Source: Paenibacillus ferrarius
GTDB taxonomy: Bacteria; Bacillota; Bacilli; Paenibacillales; NBRC-103111
Direction: 5' to 3'
Length of the DNA stretch: 64,000 nucleotides
Assembly: GCF_002027705.1 (NCBI RefSeq)
Contig: NZ_MBTG01000017.1
Coordinates: 62,001-126,000, forward strand
Within the stretch, counting starts at the first letter, position 1; every line of letters begins with the position of its first letter. This document shows positions 8,301 through 17,900 of this stretch, in pieces. A program made the position numbers and the translations under genes. The notes under the pieces are model-generated. The model saw only the letters and a program-made list of their open reading frames with translations, was not told the origin of the DNA and ran no database searches.

Positions 8301-11262
8301 AGACTACGACGCGCTTTTGAAGCATCTGAACCAGTCTGAAAAGCGATTGTACAAAATTGTCCATGCGTGGATCTTGACGGAAGAGACTCGAACCTTGAGT
8401 CCAGAAGTCGCACAGGATGCACAGACCCTCGGTTTTTATAGCCTGCTGTATTTGGCTCAAGCGATGGACCGTGTCCGTACAGAGCATGACTATGAAATCA
8501 CCGTCATCACCGATGGTATCCATGTGGTCAACGGAGATGAGGTCGTTCAGGCGGAAAAAGCGACACTGCTCGGCGGCGTCACGGTCATTCCGCAGGAGAA
8601 TCCAGCTATTCGTTGCCGCAGCGTAGACATCGACCATGTCAAGAGCACAGCATGGCAACAGAAAAAGCTCCTCGATCAACTGGTCAAAGAGTTGACTGCA
8701 CCTGTACGCGATCTGTTGGTTGCGTATCGCAGAGGCGCACGTTTGGTGCAGTCGTTGGAGCCTGTAACACTCCATCGTCCACAAGATAACGCCTTGCAAC
8801 TGCGTGAAGACGGTGTCTATTTGATCACCGGTGGTCTTGGTGCGATCGGTCTCTTGTTTGCGGAGTATCTGATCACCCGCTGGCACGCAAAAGTCGTACT
8901 CACGGGCCGTACCTCCTTCCCTTCCGCACAGGAGTGGGATGCCTATCTGGCGACTCATCCAGCAGAAGAAGCGACCTCCCAAAAAATTCGCCGTCTGCAA
9001 ATGATGTTGCAAAACGGTGGGGACGTACTCGTTCTGAAAGCGGATGTTGCCGATGAAGAACGGATGCGAATCGTGGTGCAGGAAGCAGAGGAACGCTTTG
9101 GAACTCTGAATGGCGTGATCCATGCGGCCGGTATCGTCGGGAAAAAGTCGTTCATCTCGATTAAAGAAACAACGCCATCCCATGTCGAAGAGCAATTCCA
9201 AGCGAAGTTGTACGGGATTCTCACGCTGAAAAACGTGTTGCGCGGCAAAGAGCTCGACTTTTGCATGTTGATGTCCTCTTTGACTTCCGTATTAGGTGGT
9301 CTGGGGCACATCGTTTACTCTGCGGCCAACCTGTTCGTCGATCACTACGTCCACCGTCATAATGCAGAAGGAGACGGACGCTGGATCGGCGTGAACTGGG
9401 ATTTCTGGATGTTTGAAGAGGATGAAGCGAATCAAGGCGCATACTTTGGCAAAAGTGCAACAGAGTTTGCGATGACACCAGAGGAGGGCCTGACGGTTCT
9501 GGAAGCCCTTCTCAACGGTTGTGAAGACAGCCAAGTTCTGATCTCGACTGCCGATCTGCAAGAACGACTCGATCAATGGATTCGGGTGGAATCCAGCATT
9601 GCCGATGTTGCTCACGTGCAACAATCGGTAGGCCATGCTCGTCCAGCGCTTTCGAATCCATATGTCGCGGCGCGTGACGAACTTGAACAACAGATCGCGT
9701 CGATTTGGGAAAGTGTCCTCGGCTTCCAGCAGATCGGGATCGAAGATGATTTCCTCGAGCTGGGAGGCGACTCTGTCAAGGTTGTATCTGTCGTCTCAGC
9801 GATTCACAAAAAGCTCAACGCGGATATCCCACTGCATGAATTTTTTGAACGTTCGACGATTGAAAAACTGGTAGATTTCATACGCCAGAACCGCAAGGCT
9901 GAGCGTTACGAAGAGATCCAACCGATTGCCAAACAGGAGGTCTACCCGCTGTCTTCTGCTCAGCGTCGCCTGTTTATCCTGAATCAATTCGACAGCACCA
10001 GCACGAATTACAACACACCGCTGGCGATACGTCTAGAAGGGAATCTCGACCGTGCACGCATGGAGGCGGCCTTTGCAAAATTGATCCAGCGTCATGAAGC
10101 GCTCCGCACCTCGTTTGAGATTTTGGAGGGACAACCTGTTCAGCGCGTGTATGACGATGTTGATTTTGAGATCGTGACGACCACAGCCGATGAGACGGAA
10201 ATCGATGACATCATCGCAGCTTTCATCCGTCCATTTGATCTGGTAGTGGCTCCGCAGCTTCGGGCTCAATTGGTACAGACGGGGGTAGATGTACACTTCT
10301 TGTTGATAGACCTGCATCATCTCTGCTCAGACGGCGTGACCATCGAAATCGTCAAGCGTGAGATCGCTGAATTGTATCAAGGTCTTGAGTTGCCGCCATT
10401 GCGATTGCAATACCGCGATTTTGCGGCATGGCAAACGGCGCAACTGCAAAGTGACGAGGTCAAGAAACAGGAGCAGTATTGGTTGAAGCGTTTCGCAGGA
10501 GACGTGCCGATGCTTAACCTGCCAACCGATTTTCTACGCCCACCGGTTCAATTCTATGCGGGGGAACGTTTGAAATTTGAACTCGATGCCTCGACTGTGC
10601 TCGGCTTGAAAGAGGGGGCGCAACGTCAAGGTGCGACGCTGTATATGGCACTGCTTGGCATCTATAACATCCTGCTCGCGAAATACTCGATGCAGGACGA
10701 TGTGATCATCGGCTCGCCAATCGAGGGACGAACGCGCCCCGACCTGCAAGGGATTGCCGGGATTTTTGTGAACATGCTCGCGATGCGAAACCGTCCGACA
10801 GCCGACAAGACGTTTGCCGGACTGCTCGGAGAAGTGAAGAAACACGCACTCGATGCTTATGAAAACCAAGAGTATCAATTCGAAGACCTCGTGGCACGTC
10901 TGCAACTGGAGCGTGTGACGAACCGCAACCCACTGTTCGAGACGGTGTTGGTCATGCAGAATATGGAAGAGGGCAAGGTCGAACTCGAAGGCCTGCGTCT
11001 CACACCTTGTGACATCGCCATGAAGACCTCTATCTTCGACCTCTACCTGCAAGCGGTGGAGAGCGGAGAGACCGTCACGCTTTGGCTTGATTTCAAAACC
11101 GCGCTGTTCAAGCGCCAGACCGTTGAAAAAATGATACAACGCTTCGTCGAAATCGCGGCTCAAGTCGCAGAAACTCCAAATCGACGCATCGGAGACATCT
11201 CGTTTGCCCTCGATCTTGTGGAAGCAAAGAGTGCCGTTCCGTCGATCGAGTTTGATTTTTAA
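5362..11262 (+). CDS. Hybrid PKS-NRPS, KS-AT-KR-ACP-C
   Basis: A PKS module followed by a condensation domain that should join the chain to an amino acid on the next protein. KS has Cys178 in QTACSTSL; the usual EAHGTGT is ETHGAGST here but the His is kept. AT has Ser626 in GYSFGEY, and the substrate loop reads LAGH (catalytic His724) rather than HAFH or YASH, so the extender unit is probably not plain malonyl-CoA. KR has TGGLGAIG. ACP has Ser1471 in LGGDS. The C domain starts near residue 1527 and keeps HHLCSDG with His1653. The open frame runs further upstream inside the previous gene, but I choose GTG at 5362: it has a GAGGTGG site at 5350-5356 and matches the N-terminus of the sister PKSs (TGLEIAVIGM). 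The gene overlaps the preceding stop by 8 nt. Confidence 0.93.
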   Translation: MSDERTGLEIAVIGMSGRFPKAKNIQEFWENLRGGVDALSKFTDEELLEFGVDPELLSHPDYVKKKGSLDAIEDFDASFFGYTPKEASYMDPQFRLFHEVSYEALEDAGYANVTYKGRIGLYAGNTQNLLWMGHLLTHMQSPNDQFEIVSLNDSNTFSTRVAYKLNLRGPALTVQTACSTSLVAIHLASQALIAGECKMALAGGASVVVPRKNGYLYEEGMLLSRSGACRAFDEEADGLVFGDGAGCVVLKMLDDAIRDGDHIYAVIKGTAINNDGNLKAGYTAPSPKGQMIAVRSAHHVAEVDPETITYVETHGAGSTLGDPIEFEGLKLAFNSDQKGFCALGSAKTNTGHLNQAAGVTGFIKTVLSMHHKELVPALHFKKANPKINFENSPFYVNTELKRWERTGNTPLRAGVSAFGIGGTNAHVVLEEAPPRQPSGQGRDAHLLTLSAQSEVSLQNMTAELADFLESKAEVNLADVAYTLQTGRNLFDHRRHLVVTNVQEAVEALRAETSGTRKVHTHFSREKNRPVVFLFPGQGSQYVNMGRDLYEKEAVFRNELDRCFAIFDHLGCSHLRNVLYPTGDVAVAEEEMRKMQNAQPLIFAFEYAVAKLLLNLGIQPDAMIGYSFGEYVAACLADVFTLEDALKLIVARGNLMQRVPEGAMLSIPLSESKVLPYLTTNVSLAVDNGTSCIVAGTVDAIEALESRMKEARVLCMRVKTALAGHSLLMDGILEPFEQLVRSVGLRKPQRPYISDLTGRWITDQEATDPMYWVRHMRETVRFAAGVEELAKTSNLVFLEVGPGRDLSSLIGRFVDAKKGQNIVDLIRNAQRQVSDSEQLLAKLGWLWAYGVAVDWNAFYKGAVRHRLKLPTYAFDRKRYWIDGSAAESAKALRSQIVTSIGKRKDTTNWGYIPRWKRTADPQEEENHDLVGWLILTSHTSMGQALAERFAQRGEWVVTVEPGTQFAVHDDQRIVLNPANAQDYDALLKHLNQSEKRLYKIVHAWILTEETRTLSPEVAQDAQTLGFYSLLYLAQAMDRVRTEHDYEITVITDGIHVVNGDEVVQAEKATLLGGVTVIPQENPAIRCRSVDIDHVKSTAWQQKKLLDQLVKELTAPVRDLLVAYRRGARLVQSLEPVTLHRPQDNALQLREDGVYLITGGLGAIGLLFAEYLITRWHAKVVLTGRTSFPSAQEWDAYLATHPAEEATSQKIRRLQMMLQNGGDVLVLKADVADEERMRIVVQEAEERFGTLNGVIHAAGIVGKKSFISIKETTPSHVEEQFQAKLYGILTLKNVLRGKELDFCMLMSSLTSVLGGLGHIVYSAANLFVDHYVHRHNAEGDGRWIGVNWDFWMFEEDEANQGAYFGKSATEFAMTPEEGLTVLEALLNGCEDSQVLISTADLQERLDQWIRVESSIADVAHVQQSVGHARPALSNPYVAARDELEQQIASIWESVLGFQQIGIEDDFLELGGDSVKVVSVVSAIHKKLNADIPLHEFFERSTIEKLVDFIRQNRKAERYEEIQPIAKQEVYPLSSAQRRLFILNQFDSTSTNYNTPLAIRLEGNLDRARMEAAFAKLIQRHEALRTSFEILEGQPVQRVYDDVDFEIVTTTADETEIDDIIAAFIRPFDLVVAPQLRAQLVQTGVDVHFLLIDLHHLCSDGVTIEIVKREIAELYQGLELPPLRLQYRDFAAWQTAQLQSDEVKKQEQYWLKRFAGDVPMLNLPTDFLRPPVQFYAGERLKFELDASTVLGLKEGAQRQGATLYMALLGIYNILLAKYSMQDDVIIGSPIEGRTRPDLQGIAGIFVNMLAMRNRPTADKTFAGLLGEVKKHALDAYENQEYQFEDLVARLQLERVTNRNPLFETVLVMQNMEEGKVELEGLRLTPCDIAMKTSIFDLYLQAVESGETVTLWLDFKTALFKRQTVEKMIQRFVEIAAQVAETPNRRIGDISFALDLVEAKSAVPSIEFDF

Positions 11263-11275
11263 GGAGGAAAACCAC

Positions 11276-14200
11276 ATGTCCGACCAGGTTTTGTCCGGTG
11301 AACTCGTGTTGGCTGCCAACCAACGCACTCGTGAAGAACCGTATTGGCTCGAAAAAATGTCAGGGGAAGTCGCAGCTGCGGCTTTCCCAACCGACCATAG
11401 CGCTTTCCGGAACGGAGATCATACTACAGCAGGTCTGCGTTTTGAGCTGACCGGATCGCTGTACGAAAAGGTCTCGGTGCTTTCCAAAGGTTCTGACCAC
11501 ACGTTGCATATCATTTTGACCGCAGCCTTGAATTTGTTGCTCGCGAAGTACACCGGCGAGCGGGACCTCGTTGTCGGCACTCCGATCTACCGTCCTGAGA
11601 CGGACGGTCAGTTCTTGAACACAGTCTTGCCGCTGCGAACACGAATGGAAGCTGGGAACTCGTTCCGCGATCTGCTCCTGCAGGTGCGCTCGACGATGCT
11701 CGAAGCTGTCGAGCATCAGGAATATCCGATGGAAGTCCTGCTCACGAAATTGAATCGCCCGCATTTGTATGAGGTCTCCCTGGTGATGGAAAACATCCAG
11801 TCGCCGCAACATCTCGATCGTTTGCCGGCTGCGCTGAATTTCGTGTTTACGCACCGCAACGACGTTGTAGAGGCAACGGTGGAGTACAACAACAGCCGTT
11901 ATCATGAGGAAAGTGTCGAATGTATCGTCAGCCACTTCATCACATTGCTGGAAAAAGTGCTCGGCGATATCAACGCAGACTTCACCACTCTTTCGTTGTT
12001 GAGTCAATCGGAAGAGGAGGCTCTGGTGGTTGCTTACAACGCAACGACAACCGAGTATCCGGCAGACAAGACAGTTGCTCAACTCTTCGAGCAACAAGTG
12101 GAAAACAACCCTGCAAATCTTGCAGTGGCGGCGGGAAATGTCTCGCTGACCTACCAAGAATTGAATGCCAAAGCCAACCGTCTTGCCCGCGTGTTGCAAA
12201 GCCGCGGTGTCAGTGCTGACTCGCTCGTCGCATTGCTCGTTGAAAACTCCGCCGACACCATCGTTGGCATGCTGGCTGTGTTGAAAGCAGGCGGTGCTTA
12301 TGTGCCGATCGATCCAGACAACCCAGTTGAGCGCAAAAAATTCTTGCTCGAAGATAGCCAAGCGGTCGTCATCTTGACACAGCAACATTTGCTGGCAACA
12401 CAAGCAGAACTGTTTGAGGCAGTCGAGTCGGAGCGTCTGTTGCTGATCGATGACCTCGATGTGTACGCAGACCACGACGAGACCAACCTTGCACCAGTCG
12501 CGGGACCATCCAACCTCGCGTACGTCATTTATACTTCGGGTACGACGGGCAAACCCAAAGGGGTGTTGATCGAGAACAAGGGTGCGGTCAATTACTTGAC
12601 GTTTGCAGCGAAACACTACGTTCAAGGGGAAAAGGCTGATTTCCCACTGTTCACTTCCATCGCCTTTGACCTGACTGTGACCTCGATCTTCACGCCGCTC
12701 CTGACCGGCAATGCCGCGATCGTTTACCAAGAGGAACACAAAGAAAGGCTCTTGGAGCGAGTCTTGGAAGAAGATCGTGTCGGTGTTGTGAAGGCTACAC
12801 CTGCTCACTTGAAGTTGATTAAGCACCGTGATTGGTCGAACTCCTCCGTCAAGAGATTGGTTGTGGGCGGGGAAGACCTGAAAGCCGAACTCGCACGCGA
12901 ATTGATCGCGGCCTTTGGCGGGAACGTGGAAATTTACAACGAATACGGTCCGACCGAAACGGTCGTCGGTTGCATGATTCACCGCTTTGACGAGTCTTCG
13001 GATACTCGTGATTCGGTGCCGATTGGGGTTCCGGCTGACAACACGGACATTTTCGTGCTCGATGCGGATCGAAACTCCGTGCCAGTCGGCGTGGTTGGCG
13101 AGATCTTCATCGGTGGCGACGGAGTGGCGCGTGGCTACCTCAACCGTCCTGAATTGACTTCGGAACGCTTTGTCACCCTGCCTCAAGGTCGTGTCTACAA
13201 GTCGGGCGACCTCGCCAAGTTCTTGCCGTCTGGGCAACTCGAATATCTGGGGCGTGCAGACAACCAAGTCAAAATCAACGGCTATCGCATTGAACTCGGT
13301 GAAATTGAGACCCAACTTCTGCATCTGCATGAAAAGTACACACCTAAAGACTCGGTGTTTCACGATATTACGCAACAGGCACACCCAGAAGGGGTGACCT
13401 ATTGCTCACGTTGCGTGTTGCCTTCTAACTATCCAAAGATCACGTTTGACGAGCATGGTGTCTGCTCCGTTTGCCGTGATTATGCAACGTACCAACCGCA
13501 TACGGAAAAGTATTTCAAGACGATGGACGACTTCCGAGAACTCGTCGATGTAAACAAAGGCACCGACTATGATGTTCTGTTACTCTTCTCGGGCGGCAAG
13601 GACTCCACGTATGTCCTGTACCGGTTGGTGAACATGGGATACAAGGTGCTCACGTTCACGTTCGACAACGGCTTTATTTCCGAAGGGGCCTTTACCAACA
13701 TCAAAAACATCACAAAGCAACTCGGTGTCGATCACCGCGTCCTGACGGCGGATCAGATGAAATCGGTCTTCGTGAAGTCGTTGAAGACGTTTAGCAACGT
13801 TTGTAACGGCTGTTGGAATGCGATCAACGGACTTGGGGCTCAACTCGCAGAAGAAACCGGGTGCAAAGTGATCATTTCTGGCTTGTCGCGCGGTCAAATT
13901 TTTGACATGCGTCTGTGGGGACTGTTCCAACTTGGCATCTTTGACGAGCAGGAGATCGAAGAGAAACTGCTGCTGTTCCGCAAGGGCTTCCATACCCGAG
14001 TCAACATCTTCTCCAAGACGCTCGACGTGGATTTGGATGGCGGTTTTGTGGAATCGTTGCATTTCGTGGACTTCTTTCGTTATGACAACACACCGACTCA
14101 CCAGATTCGTGAGTATCTGTATGAACAAGGCTGGGTGCCACCGAAGGACACTGGATTCTGCTCGTCCAACTGCCGAATCAACGATATCGGCATCTACGTC

Positions 14201-14935
14201 CATCTGATGAATGAGGGCTACCACAACTATGCAGCCCCATCGTCTTGGGATATCCGATTTGGCATCATTTCCCGCGAAGAAGGCATGCAGGAAATCACCT
14301 ACAAAGGTGACGTCAACCATGTTGAGCGTGTACTGAAGTATATCGGGTATTTCCAAGCACCGAAGATCGACGATGTCGTTGTCGTGCCAATCCGTGACGA
14401 CAGTAGGCGGGAAAAACTCTGTGCGTACGTTGTCGCCAAAGATGAACTCGAAGCAGACTGGCTCCGCGAGGCGTTGGCAGAAGAGTTGCCAACGTACATG
14501 GTGCCAACCTACTTCGTGCAACTGCCAAGCCTGCCACTGACAGCCAACGGCAAAGTGGACACCATGGCACTGCCGCTCCCAGTCGTGACAGGTACAGCAA
14601 ATGTCGAGTATCTCACTCCTTCCAACGATGTGGAATTGGAAATCCGGAAGATCTGGGCCTCCGTACTGAGCATAGATGAGGAGAAAATCGGCTTTAACGA
14701 TCGCTTCTTCGATTTGGGCGGCGATTCATACAACATGGTGCAAGTAAACATCCGAGTCAATGAGATGTTCTCCAAATCGATTCCAGTCGTCACGATGTAC
14801 AATTACCCGACGATCCATTCGCTTGCGGAGTATCTGCCCTCGGAAGAAAGTATCGAGGTACAGGAACTGCCGGATGAACAGTTGGAAATCTTGGATGATT
14901 CCTTGAGTTTGTTTGGGGAGGTGTTCAATGACTAA
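11276..14935 (+). CDS. NRPS module: half C domain, Asn-type A domain interrupted by a PP-loop domain, PCP
   Basis: Activates and loads an amino acid. Residues ~15-250 are only the C-terminal lobe of a condensation domain (no HHxxxDG). The A domain begins near 265 with core motifs YTSGTTGKPKG (A3), NEYGPTE (A5) and GYRIELGEIE (A8, ~670). The binding-pocket residues read DLTKVGEVGK, close to the published Asn code DLTKLGEVGK. Between A8 and A9 (LPTYMVP, ~1070) sits a ~310-residue foreign domain with zinc-binding Cys pairs and SGGKDST (772-778), listed separately. A10 (NGKVD) follows, then a PCP with Ser1151 in LGGDS. The start is ATG at 11276, with AAGGAGG at 11261-11267. The preceding protein already ends in a full C domain, so the half C is probably structural or a docking platform. 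Substrate Asn is likely, Asp less so. Confidence 0.93.
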   Translation: MSDQVLSGELVLAANQRTREEPYWLEKMSGEVAAAAFPTDHSAFRNGDHTTAGLRFELTGSLYEKVSVLSKGSDHTLHIILTAALNLLLAKYTGERDLVVGTPIYRPETDGQFLNTVLPLRTRMEAGNSFRDLLLQVRSTMLEAVEHQEYPMEVLLTKLNRPHLYEVSLVMENIQSPQHLDRLPAALNFVFTHRNDVVEATVEYNNSRYHEESVECIVSHFITLLEKVLGDINADFTTLSLLSQSEEEALVVAYNATTTEYPADKTVAQLFEQQVENNPANLAVAAGNVSLTYQELNAKANRLARVLQSRGVSADSLVALLVENSADTIVGMLAVLKAGGAYVPIDPDNPVERKKFLLEDSQAVVILTQQHLLATQAELFEAVESERLLLIDDLDVYADHDETNLAPVAGPSNLAYVIYTSGTTGKPKGVLIENKGAVNYLTFAAKHYVQGEKADFPLFTSIAFDLTVTSIFTPLLTGNAAIVYQEEHKERLLERVLEEDRVGVVKATPAHLKLIKHRDWSNSSVKRLVVGGEDLKAELARELIAAFGGNVEIYNEYGPTETVVGCMIHRFDESSDTRDSVPIGVPADNTDIFVLDADRNSVPVGVVGEIFIGGDGVARGYLNRPELTSERFVTLPQGRVYKSGDLAKFLPSGQLEYLGRADNQVKINGYRIELGEIETQLLHLHEKYTPKDSVFHDITQQAHPEGVTYCSRCVLPSNYPKITFDEHGVCSVCRDYATYQPHTEKYFKTMDDFRELVDVNKGTDYDVLLLFSGGKDSTYVLYRLVNMGYKVLTFTFDNGFISEGAFTNIKNITKQLGVDHRVLTADQMKSVFVKSLKTFSNVCNGCWNAINGLGAQLAEETGCKVIISGLSRGQIFDMRLWGLFQLGIFDEQEIEEKLLLFRKGFHTRVNIFSKTLDVDLDGGFVESLHFVDFFRYDNTPTHQIREYLYEQGWVPPKDTGFCSSNCRINDIGIYVHLMNEGYHNYAAPSSWDIRFGIISREEGMQEITYKGDVNHVERVLKYIGYFQAPKIDDVVVVPIRDDSRREKLCAYVVAKDELEADWLREALAEELPTYMVPTYFVQLPSLPLTANGKVDTMALPLPVVTGTANVEYLTPSNDVELEIRKIWASVLSIDEEKIGFNDRFFDLGGDSYNMVQVNIRVNEMFSKSIPVVTMYNYPTIHSLAEYLPSEESIEVQELPDEQLEILDDSLSLFGEVFND
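13397..14340 (+). other. PP-loop (N-type ATP pyrophosphatase) domain embedded in the A domain
   Basis: This is an in-frame domain, not a separate gene. It opens with a zinc-ribbon-like segment (YCSRCVLPSNYP, then ITFDEHGVCSVC), carries the PP-loop SGGKDST, a CNGCWN motif, and ends with SSWDIRFGIISREEGM. The order of an N-terminal Cys-rich segment, PP-loop and a DIRxGxISREEG tail is that of the WbpG/PseA-type N-acetyl-sugar amidotransferases, which adenylate an amide oxygen and replace it with ammonia to give an amidine. PP-loop proteins can also use sulfur donors. The chemistry here is inference; the fold call is firm. It replaces the position where methyltransferase domains usually interrupt A domains (between A8 and A9). 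Confidence 0.88.
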
Positions 14936-17900
14936 GAAGGTCGAACCCGCTCGCACAGGTCTTGAGATCGCAGTTATCGGCATGGCTTGCCGTTTTCCTG
15001 GCGCTTCTGACTTGGCAGGGTTTTGGAACAACTTGAAAGACGGAGTTGAATCGATCACATTTTTCTCTGTAGAAGAACTGCTCGCGGCGGGCGTAGACGA
15101 GGCATTGGTTAAACACCCCGATTACGTCCCCGCCAAGGGGGTTCTCGAACGCGCGGATTGGTTCGATAATCAATTTTTCGAATACTCGCCACGCGAAGCC
15201 GCCCTTTTGGATCCACAGATTCGCATTTTTCATGAAGCCGCTTGGGAAGCGATTGAGCATGCCGGATATAATCCAGACTTGCAGGGATCGATCGGTCTCT
15301 ACGCAGGCGCTTCCCCGAACGTCTTCTGGCAGGTAGCGGCTTCGCTGAACAGCATGGAGTCGGACACTGAGCAATTTGCGGTCGGACAGTTGGCCAACCG
15401 CGACTATCTGAATACGCGAGTCTCCTACAAACTCAATTTGCAGGGGCCAAGCGTTTCGGTGAACACGGCTTGTTCGACATCGCTTGCGGCCATTCACATG
15501 GCATCTCGGGCGCTGCTTACAGGGGAGTGTCGTATCGCGTTGGCGGGCGGAGTCTCCATTAGCACGCCACAGAAGGATGGATATCTGTACACGGAAGGTA
15601 TGATTTTGTCTCCAGATGGACATTGCCGTCCGTTTGACGCATCGGCTCAAGGGTCGGTCCCTGGTGAGGGCGCGGGCGTTGTTGTGCTGAAGCCATTGAA
15701 GGCGGCACTGGCTGACGGAGACACGATCTACGCGGTGATCAAAGGTTCGGCTTCGAACAATGATGGTGTTCGCAAGGTGGGGTATACCGCCCCAAGTATC
15801 GAGGGGCAGGCAGAAGTCATCCGCGCTTCGCATCGCATTGCTCGCGTTGAACCGGAGACGATCTCCTACATTGAAGCACACGGTACGGGAACTGTGATGG
15901 GCGATCCGATCGAACTGGAAGCGTTAAAGGCTGCGTTCGGAACGAAAGCACGTGTTGATATCAAAATCGGTTCGGTTAAGTCTAACTTTGGACATCTAGA
16001 TGCCGCCGCTGGGGTGGCAGGTTTTATTAAAACGGTGCTGTCGCTGCAACATGGTCAGCTGCCACCGAGCCTGCATTTTGAAAAGCCGAATCCAGGCACA
16101 GACCTCGCGAAAGGTACGTTTGTGGTAAACGCGAAGTTGAACGAGTGGAAAGAGGAGAGTGCACCGTTGCGGGCTGGGGTCAGTTCGTTTGGCATCGGCG
16201 GGACGAACGTGCATGTACTCTTGGAAGAAGCACCACAAGTCGAGAGTGCTCCTGCTCAACGTTCACAGCAGATCCTGATGCTGTCTGCGATGACACCGAG
16301 TGTGTTGGAGAAGCAAACGGAGAACCTGCTGAACTTTTTCAAACAGAACCCGCAGGTCTCGCTTGCGGATGTCGCCTACACGCTGAAAGTGGGGCGCCGG
16401 GAGATGAAACACCGTCGTGCCTTGGTCGTATCGTCTGTGGAAGAAGCTGTGCGCGAGTTGGAATTGCTGGTTAATCCGAGCGAACAACGCGCCCGCGCCC
16501 ATTTGGCGGTTGCTCAAGATCAGCGTCCCGTGTACTTCTTGTTCCCAGGTCAAGGATCGCAGTATGTGCAGATGGCACGCGAGTTGTACGAACACGAACC
16601 GTTTTTCCGAGATCAGCTCAATGAGTGTTTGAACAAGTTGCAAGCGCTGAAGGGTGAAAACCTCGCCCACATTCTCTATCCAGGGGCTGAGGAAGTGGAA
16701 GTTTCGAAAAGTCAACTCAGCCAGACGCAGTATGCGCAGCCGTTGATTTTCGCCTTCGAATACAGCCTCGCCAAGTTGCTGATGCACTGGGGATTGCAGC
16801 CATCGGCGATGGTCGGGTATAGCTTTGGGGAATACGTGGCAGCCTGCCTCGCAGACGTCTTCTCGTTGGACGACGCGCTCAAACTGATCGTCGCGCGCGG
16901 GAAACTGATGCAATCTGTGCCAGCGGGTTCGATGTTGAGCGTGCCAATGACGGAGCAGGAAGTACAACCGTTGTTGACTCCAGATGTGTCGCTGGCGGTG
17001 GTCAACGGAAATTCCTGTATTGTCGCCGGTTCGACTCAGGCGATTGAGGCGTTTGAAACGAAGATGAAAAACCACCGCATGCTGTGTATGCGCGTCAACT
17101 CTCCATTGGCTGGACATTCCCTGTTGATGGACGGCATTCTGGGAGAGTTCGAAAAAGTCGTGCGCAGCGTAACCTTCCACAAACCGCAATTGCCTTATAT
17201 TTCAGACATCAGCGGCGGGTGGATCACTGTTGGGGAAGCGACTTCGGTCGAGTATTGGGTACGTCATATGCGCGACACAGTACGGTTTGCCGATAGCGTG
17301 GAGGAATTGTTGAAACAGCCGAACGCGCTGTTTATCGAGGTAGGTCCAGGTCGTGACCTGTCCGTGTTGACTCGCCGCTTCCTCAAGCCAGAATCGACGC
17401 AACATGTCTTCGATCTCGTACGGATTCCATCGCGAGATGTGTCGGATCACTACTACTTCCTGCACAAACTTGCGGGACTCTGGGCGCACGGTGTCAAGGT
17501 GAATTGGACAGCGTTCTACAATGGGGAAAAACGGATTCGTATCGCACTCCCAACCTACCCATTTGAGCAACGTCACTTCCCGGCAAACGTTCCTCATCCG
17601 ATGCAAGTGTTCCAAGCCACACGCATGGGCCTAAGCGGAGAGGTTGCAGCGACAGTGGAGACAGGCAAAAAGCCAGTCCGCTATCACATCCCATCTTGGA
17701 AACGCTCCCTGCAGGGCACAGTTGATACGTCACCGGCTACGTGGTGGTTGTTCGAAGATGGACTGGCGTTGGGGGATCGCCTGATCACAGCCCTGAGAGC
17801 GGAAGGTCATCAAGTCGTGCGCATTCGTGTGGGAGAAACGTTCCAACGTGAATCGGATACGTTCACTCTCAACCCAGAGCAAAGTGCCCAGTATGAGCAG

